Below, one piece after another: positions 58,871-64,000 of a stretch of DNA of 64,000 nt (its first letter is position 1; each line of letters starts with the position of its first letter). A program made the position numbers and the translations under genes. Under the pieces are notes generated by a model, which made no database searches, was not told the origin of the DNA, and saw only the letters and a list, made by a program, of their open reading frames with translations. The stretch is from Notamacropus eugenii (Eukaryota; Chordata; Mammalia; Diprotodontia; Macropodidae), in contig NC_092874.1 in NCBI RefSeq assembly GCF_028372415.1, positions 62,185,865-62,249,864 on the forward strand. The letters are read 5' to 3'.

Positions 58871-58979
58871 AATAAACAGGTATCAAAAGTTGTTGTAGAC
58901 TTCGTGCAGAAATACACACAGAAATACAAATCCCCCAGAAGAGTTAATAAATACAGTAGAGTCCTAGAGACATCACCTA

Positions 58980-59300
58980 AATTACGTCTGTCCCTGGCAC
59001 TAACTGCATAAAAAGTCACGTCGTCGTCCCTCTCTCTCGTCTCCTCCTCCCCACCCTCCACTCCCTCACACCCCGGGACACCGCACACACAATCTCGCAC
59101 GCGCGCGTTTTCGTTGCACGCCGCGGTGGTTCAAGGTGAAGGAGGCCATACAACGCTCGACCTCAGCCAGTAAAGGCATCTAAAGACATGAGAAAGGCAG
59201 GGAAAACGTTGCCAAGTCTAGGTCCGAGGCGCTGCGTAGCGGTCCAGCGCAGTCCCGGCTTCTCTGGTCCCTTGGCACAACCCAGTTGGTTACCAACGAG
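58980..59300. promoter_or_regulatory. CpG island 2
   Basis: Dense CpG, including 'cacgtcgtcgtcc' and an alternating 'cacgcgcgcg' at about 59097-59108, then 'cacgccgcgg'. 'gcataaaaagtcacg' at about 59006 is TATA-like. A 127-codon reverse frame starts inside (59100) and continues into AT-rich sequence without a domain. Confidence 0.6.
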
Positions 59301-59569
59301 TCGGACGTGAACAGCTCAACTGTTTTCCTCCCCCAATCCCTTCAGCAGTGCAGCCCACCAGAGGGTTTAGCAGCCAGCTCCACATTTCAGTCTGAGCTGC
59401 TCCGGCTCCTCGCCAAATTCCGCGCTCATTTCCTAGAGGCAAGGGGAACATTCCCAGAGTTGCGTGTTTTAGGCTCGGGAAACCCCTGGCAGTTCGGATT
59501 TGGGAACAAGTTGGCGGAATGCAAAGTCCCACAAGGCACCAGTAATGTCACTGCAGGTTGAATTCCGGC
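59301..59569. other. island shore, unassigned
   Basis: The 91-codon frame at 59286 has no recognised motif. Confidence 0.4.
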
Positions 59570-60330
59570 TCAGTATCATTTCAGTTTTAATTAATCTTTT
59601 AAAACTGTGCTGTCAGGTCGCTTACAGAAAATTAATCAAACCTGAATCTTTGCTTCAGAGCAAGAATTTCGATCGAAGTCCTTTAAAAAGTACTTGACTT
59701 TGCAAAGTCATGTCTCTAACAGTTCCCTTCCCCCCCGTTAGCAAAGGAAATATTAGAGGACTCAAAACATGTTTGTTTGGTCCTTAAAATGTAACTGCTG
59801 CCTATTCCTGATCTATCTATCCTGTCTTCCAGCAAAATATAACGAGATAAATTGACTTCCTCCGTTAATTCGAAATATAATTACATTGAATGATCTTTGT
59901 TTAAGAGCTCAGATAAACTAAGATAATCTTAATTTTAATGCGACATGACCCCTATTTTTCCTTGTGAATAATGAGAATAAAGCAGCCATTAATTAATACC
60001 GAGATATCTCCATATGAAGATGATATCTAGTTGCACTGAGACGCTGAAACATCAGTTGTATTAGTAATTGATACTGTGTAATTGAACATGGAGATAGTCG
60101 TCTATTTTTAACCTGAAAGCTCAGAGTTTATTTGGTGATTACTGAACACCTAATAATTGATTTTTGTTCCTACAACTGTATAAATAATTCCTATGGCTCT
60201 GACTTCCCATGCAACAACAGTAGCTTCTCATTAAAACCTAAATACGAGGAAAGGACCCTATTATATCGTGCAACAAACTCTCTTCCCCTATTTATAACTC
60301 ATTCATTGTAGTAAGGTATCTTCCTTCCTG
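59570..60330. promoter_or_regulatory. TAAT-dense candidate conserved enhancer
   Basis: About twenty TAAT/ATTA homeodomain cores lie in 570 bp ('ttaattaatc', 'attaattaatacc', 'gtattagtaattgatac', 'ctaataattg'), with 'agataa'/'agataatctt' GATA-type words. The text is complex rather than repetitive, has no transposon words, and is wedged between GC-rich islands. Confidence 0.45.
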
Positions 60331-62555
60331 TGACACTCACTATCCCTTGCATTTATCTACTTAAAGGAAAAGACTAAAGGTGAAGACATTCTTTGAAACA
60401 AAATTATCTCTGGCTAAGGAAAATTATAGTAATTTTTTATTCATCTTACTTTAAGTTTAAGGATTTTCTTATTTTTAAGCTCTTGGAGTCCCACTGAAGA
60501 GTCAAATATTCTTTACTTGAAGTTGCCATATCTTTGTGCTCTTATCTAACACACAACCTGCATTATCCCATACTCTCTATTTTGTTAAAAAATAGATTTT
60601 GCTCAGACACATTCCATTTTCCACCAAGAATTCAAGATCAATATTCAGTTTCCTGTCACATTTGCATGTTAACACAACTTTTCTGCATTAAAAAGAAACA
60701 AATTTAAAAAAACCCTTTCTTCCCCTTCCCCCAAGAAACAGAAAAATCTTGGAAATCAAAGAAGGGAGTTGGATCATATCATTTAAGGAGCCTAATTATA
60801 TTCTGAGAGTATATTTCAGAAGCAAACTGCACAATTACAATATGATTATATATTGTAAAGTTGTTTTTTTCAAAATACTGCTGTTATTTATAATGAAGGG
60901 GGGGATGGGAAGGGCTGTCTCCACACATTTCCTTAACAGAGCATCTCCTCAATACAATGAAATGTTTTGTCCTATACAGTTGTTCTTAGGAACCCTTCCT
61001 ATTTGTGCACTTTATTTTTTTTTTTAATCTTCGTTGCTATTGCTAAGATGTTAAAGCTATTCCTGCTTTAGGGTTCACATTTTCTCTTCTCAATACAATT
61101 AAAAGGTTCAGTCAGTGTATGAAGGAGTCATTCTTTCTCCTCCTAGATTTGATATTTTCCCACTATAATTTAGACAGAAATGGGATTAAAACAGGATCTA
61201 GAGTTCTAATCTTGGTTGATGTTTTGGTGTATTCACGGTAATGAGTCCTATTCCCTGGGGTCACGAAGCCCCCAAATGTCAATCAAGCAAACTGATTCAG
61301 AAATGCCATTGTTCGACTCCCACGTCACTCGCCTTCCTCTCATTTTACTTAACAATACGGGAGTTCTCTGATCAGTCATTCGGAATATGGGCATTATCTA
61401 GGGAAAATTCACAAAGTGTCTTGATCTTCCATTGGAAGATACTGTTAAGGGGTTTCCGCCAAACAGACAGTTCGTGTTTATATTTCTGCCTTAAGACTGT
61501 AGAACAGCTCCAGAGGAAAAAAGAAAAGAAAAGAAAAAAGCCATCCCCAATGAATCACTCTTGAAAGAAAATCACAACATAATTCTGTCAAAAATGAGCC
61601 TAGATAAGTGTTCGTTAAATTTCTATTTTAGTCTCAAACTAGCTCTGAAGAGGACCCTATAATTTAGTATCATAGGAATGATAGGACCAGGTCTACTGGC
61701 AACCTCTCACTCTTGGTCCCATTTCACCCTACTTAGTAACAATGTGTCTGGTCCATTTTAGTTAAGAAGGAGTTTACATAGAGAATGAAAAGGGGAAGAA
61801 GAGAAAAAAACTCTCCCCAAAAGTTCTACTAGCTCGTTCATATCTCGGTCAAATTTTTTTTTTCTGCTCCTATTCATTCGCTGTCCTTACTTCACCTCTG
61901 CCTCAGTTCCAGCTCCTGGACAATTCCCACAGCTAAAGTCATCGTATACTGCTTGCCTGGCACAGCTCAAATTAATGCTGGAGAGTGAGAGTGTGGGGGA
62001 TTTTGAGACCCTATTCGTAGTTCAAGAAAGGTTCCCAGTGCGGGGGACCCGGGTTTCTGCAAGGATTTCCCTTCAGACGTGCAGTTGTCCAGGTGACAGG
62101 ATTTCGCAGGAAGAGGCCACAAGCGGCCTCCGAAGACTTCTCTCTACCTGGTGGGCTGTAGGAAGACACAAATCAAAAGTCACGTTAGGGGTTCACATCA
62201 GAGTTCAGCCAAAGGAGCCACAATCACTCAAATGACACTGCCTCTGTCTCCTTGACAAGGTATAGTGAACCAATAGAAACGTACGTCCCCAGCTCATACA
62301 TTTTCACGCTTGGAGCTGATGGGACAGAGGAGCCAAGTTATTTATTTTGTGTTTTGAAGGTGCTTCTATTTCTGACAAAAATCAAGGAGCATCTTTTAAG
62401 CAAAAGACTCAAAAGTTGAAACATTCTGAGATCAACCGACAGATCTCTCTTCCTTGGGCCTGTCTCACACTCCTGCTCGCTGGAGCCCTCTACTATCTCC
62501 TTCCTGAGGCCTCCAACGGGTTCAGGGGTTGCCTGGAAAATCCCACTTGGGAAGG
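60331..62555. other. AT-rich to neutral single-copy sequence
   Basis: No repeat, RNA gene or coding region recognised. Frames of 92, 107 and 86 codons (60749, 61241, 61975) lack domains. Confidence 0.45.
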
Positions 62556-62559
62556 GAGA

Positions 62560-62900
62560 CCCTAGGCATGGAAGCGGCGGAGCAGCCCGGCCTCTTCCTC
62601 CCTCCGGCTGCGGGAAAGTCCACCCTAGCTAACTAGGGGAGGTCGGCAGCTTAGCTTGGCAGGAGAAGCAGCAGCTCGGAGCCTGCCTGCGGCCGACTTA
62701 ACACATCAGCAGCTTGCTAGGGGGAGATGCTTTTCCCTTTTTCAGGAAGCGGGGAAATACCAGCTACGAGCAGCAGTGCTGGGACGACCGCAGTGGCTGC
62801 TGCTACCGCCCCCAGGCAGCCGCGGTCTCTGGCCCCAGGCCCAAGGAGGTCATCCCACTTCCCGCCCAGCGGAGTCCGGCCTCTTCACCCCTACTCTGAA
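62560..62900. promoter_or_regulatory. CpG island 3
   Basis: About twenty CpGs in 340 bp ('gaagcggcggagcagcccgg', 'gcctgcggccgact', 'ggcagccgcggtctc'), with CAG/GCAGCAG-rich text. Three overlapping forward frames (100, 61 and 155 codons) run through it in different phases; none has a domain. It could be a 5' untranslated exon or promoter. Confidence 0.6.
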
Positions 62901-64000
62901 CAGACGAGGGTGGGGGTGGGAGGGAAACAGAGCAGCGTGGGACAAGGTGGACTGGTGAACAAATTCCTGAAGGCAGCCCATTCCTACAAGCGCTTAGATC
63001 TAGTCTTCCTTCTGGGACAAGCTACAAAAGGCCTGGGTCCAGGGTGCGAAAAGCAAACCAAAGTCCTCATCTCAACCCCACCTCTCCCGACTGCTGCCTT
63101 GATTTCATTAGGCCTCCGGGTAGTCTCTGGCCTGTGCTACTTCCTCAGCCCTGAGGGGGCCTTCCGCAAGGCCACTTCCATTGTCTCCTTCTAGATCATT
63201 CTTCCTTCCTGACCATTCTTCCTTCCGTGGCTTGCTTCCGCACCCCCCCGGGCTGAAGGTCCATGCCAAGTTCTAACATTCTCCTCCTGAGCACTTCAGC
63301 TCCTCTCCCCCCTCCCTTCCCTCTTCTACTCCAACTCCTAGTGCCCTACTTCTCCTCAGTGGCCAAGGCTGGCTAGGATGCAGCCGAGGAAATGAAATTG
63401 TTTGGGGGATAACTGTGGAAGCCAGGGGCCTTTGGCCCAGTCGAGTTTTGTTTTGGGGCTAAGTTTGGGCTTTTTTTAGGAGAGAGGCTTATTAGTATGG
63501 TTGGGGGGTTTTCTTGGGGAGGGGGGATTAATCTTGAGGCTCCATGTTAAGTGCAAACTTGTATTTCCCTTCACAAGAATGGCCAAATTTTCTCGCTTAT
63601 TTGCAGTTTTCCAAAGTCCTACATACAGATCAGTGAACCTTAAGCGCCCCTTTCAGGCCCTTATTGTGGAGGTTTGTCAGGGTCCTTCCACTGTGATCGC
63701 AATGACAGGTGAATCCAGCAGCTCTAAGGAGAGCCTAGCCTGGCCCTTGGACCCAACAACAGAGGAGAAGCTCTGGAGACCCCCTGGAAAGCAGCCAAAA
63801 GTAACAGATTCCCCCCAATCCAGAAGGCTTACACAGCTGAATTTCCACCCTGCAGTTTCCCATGCCAGGGCCCAGATTCCAAAACATATTCCCCCTGTTT
63901 GGTCAAGTTCTGTTTCCCTGGGAGCCAAGCAGGTACTCTGTTCCCCTGAGATGCCTTTTATTCACTAGTTCCCACTGTGAAGGAGATAGGGAATTCTTCA
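62901..64000. other. GC-rich to neutral unassigned sequence up to the window edge
   Basis: No transposon words. The 155-codon frame at 63501-63968 begins in a GGGG-rich patch and lacks a recognisable domain. A real exon cannot be excluded but is not supported. Confidence 0.4.

Noticed and set aside
62727..63194. 155-codon forward frame
   Set aside because: GC-rich origin, three overlapping frames in different phases, no domain, no convincing start context.
63501..63968. 155-codon forward frame near the window edge
   Set aside because: Starts in a G-rich patch and has no recognisable domain. Not supported as coding without homology, though it remains the frame most worth a database search.

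Overview
The window looks like nuclear DNA of a marsupial. The first 49.5 kb is packed with old interspersed repeats. Seven copies of a tRNA-headed SINE have the marsupial MAR1 layout: a 'gcagctaggtgg' head, an 'acttactagctgtgtgac' core and a 'ccaagaaaaccccaaa' tail. A second tRNA-headed SINE has an RTE-type tail ending in 'gcaacgaaggacaaa'. L1 3' ends, L2, L3/CR1, MIR-type SINEs and hAT-like elements make up most of the rest. All family names are from memory, not from a database search. The species cannot be fixed from the sequence, and no protein-coding gene can be supported: the longest open frames (about 155 codons) lie in GC-rich DNA and show no recognisable domain.

1-49,500: repeat-dense, AT-rich, intergenic or deep intronic. 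Many elements are nested, so relative ages can be read: L2 inside L3 near 1.0 kb, MAR1 inside L2 at 11.0 and 32.3 kb, MAR1 inside L3 at 26.9 kb, the RTE-tailed SINE inside a MIR-type SINE at 35.9 kb, and an L3-like piece inside L1 at 46.7 kb. Several L1 tails keep target-site duplications of 12-17 bp. A full-length reverse-strand copy of 7SL (SRP) RNA with a poly(A) tail lies at 4.44-4.76 kb. The longest single element is a decayed reverse-strand L2 with reverse transcriptase remnants at 39.5-41.2 kb.

49,500-64,000: I recognise no interspersed repeat here. An AT-rich single-copy stretch runs to a 73-bp (CT)n tract at 54.37 kb. Beyond it the DNA becomes GC-rich, with three CpG-rich patches (54.54-54.87, 58.98-59.30, 62.56-62.90 kb) and a TAAT-dense AT-rich block at 59.57-60.33 kb. 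This pattern (no transposons, several CpG islands, homeodomain-core-dense AT islands) is typical of the surroundings of vertebrate developmental-regulator genes. The likely reading is that a regulated promoter or enhancer cluster occupies the right end and that the gene body lies beyond 64 kb or as unrecognised non-coding exons. I could not name the gene.
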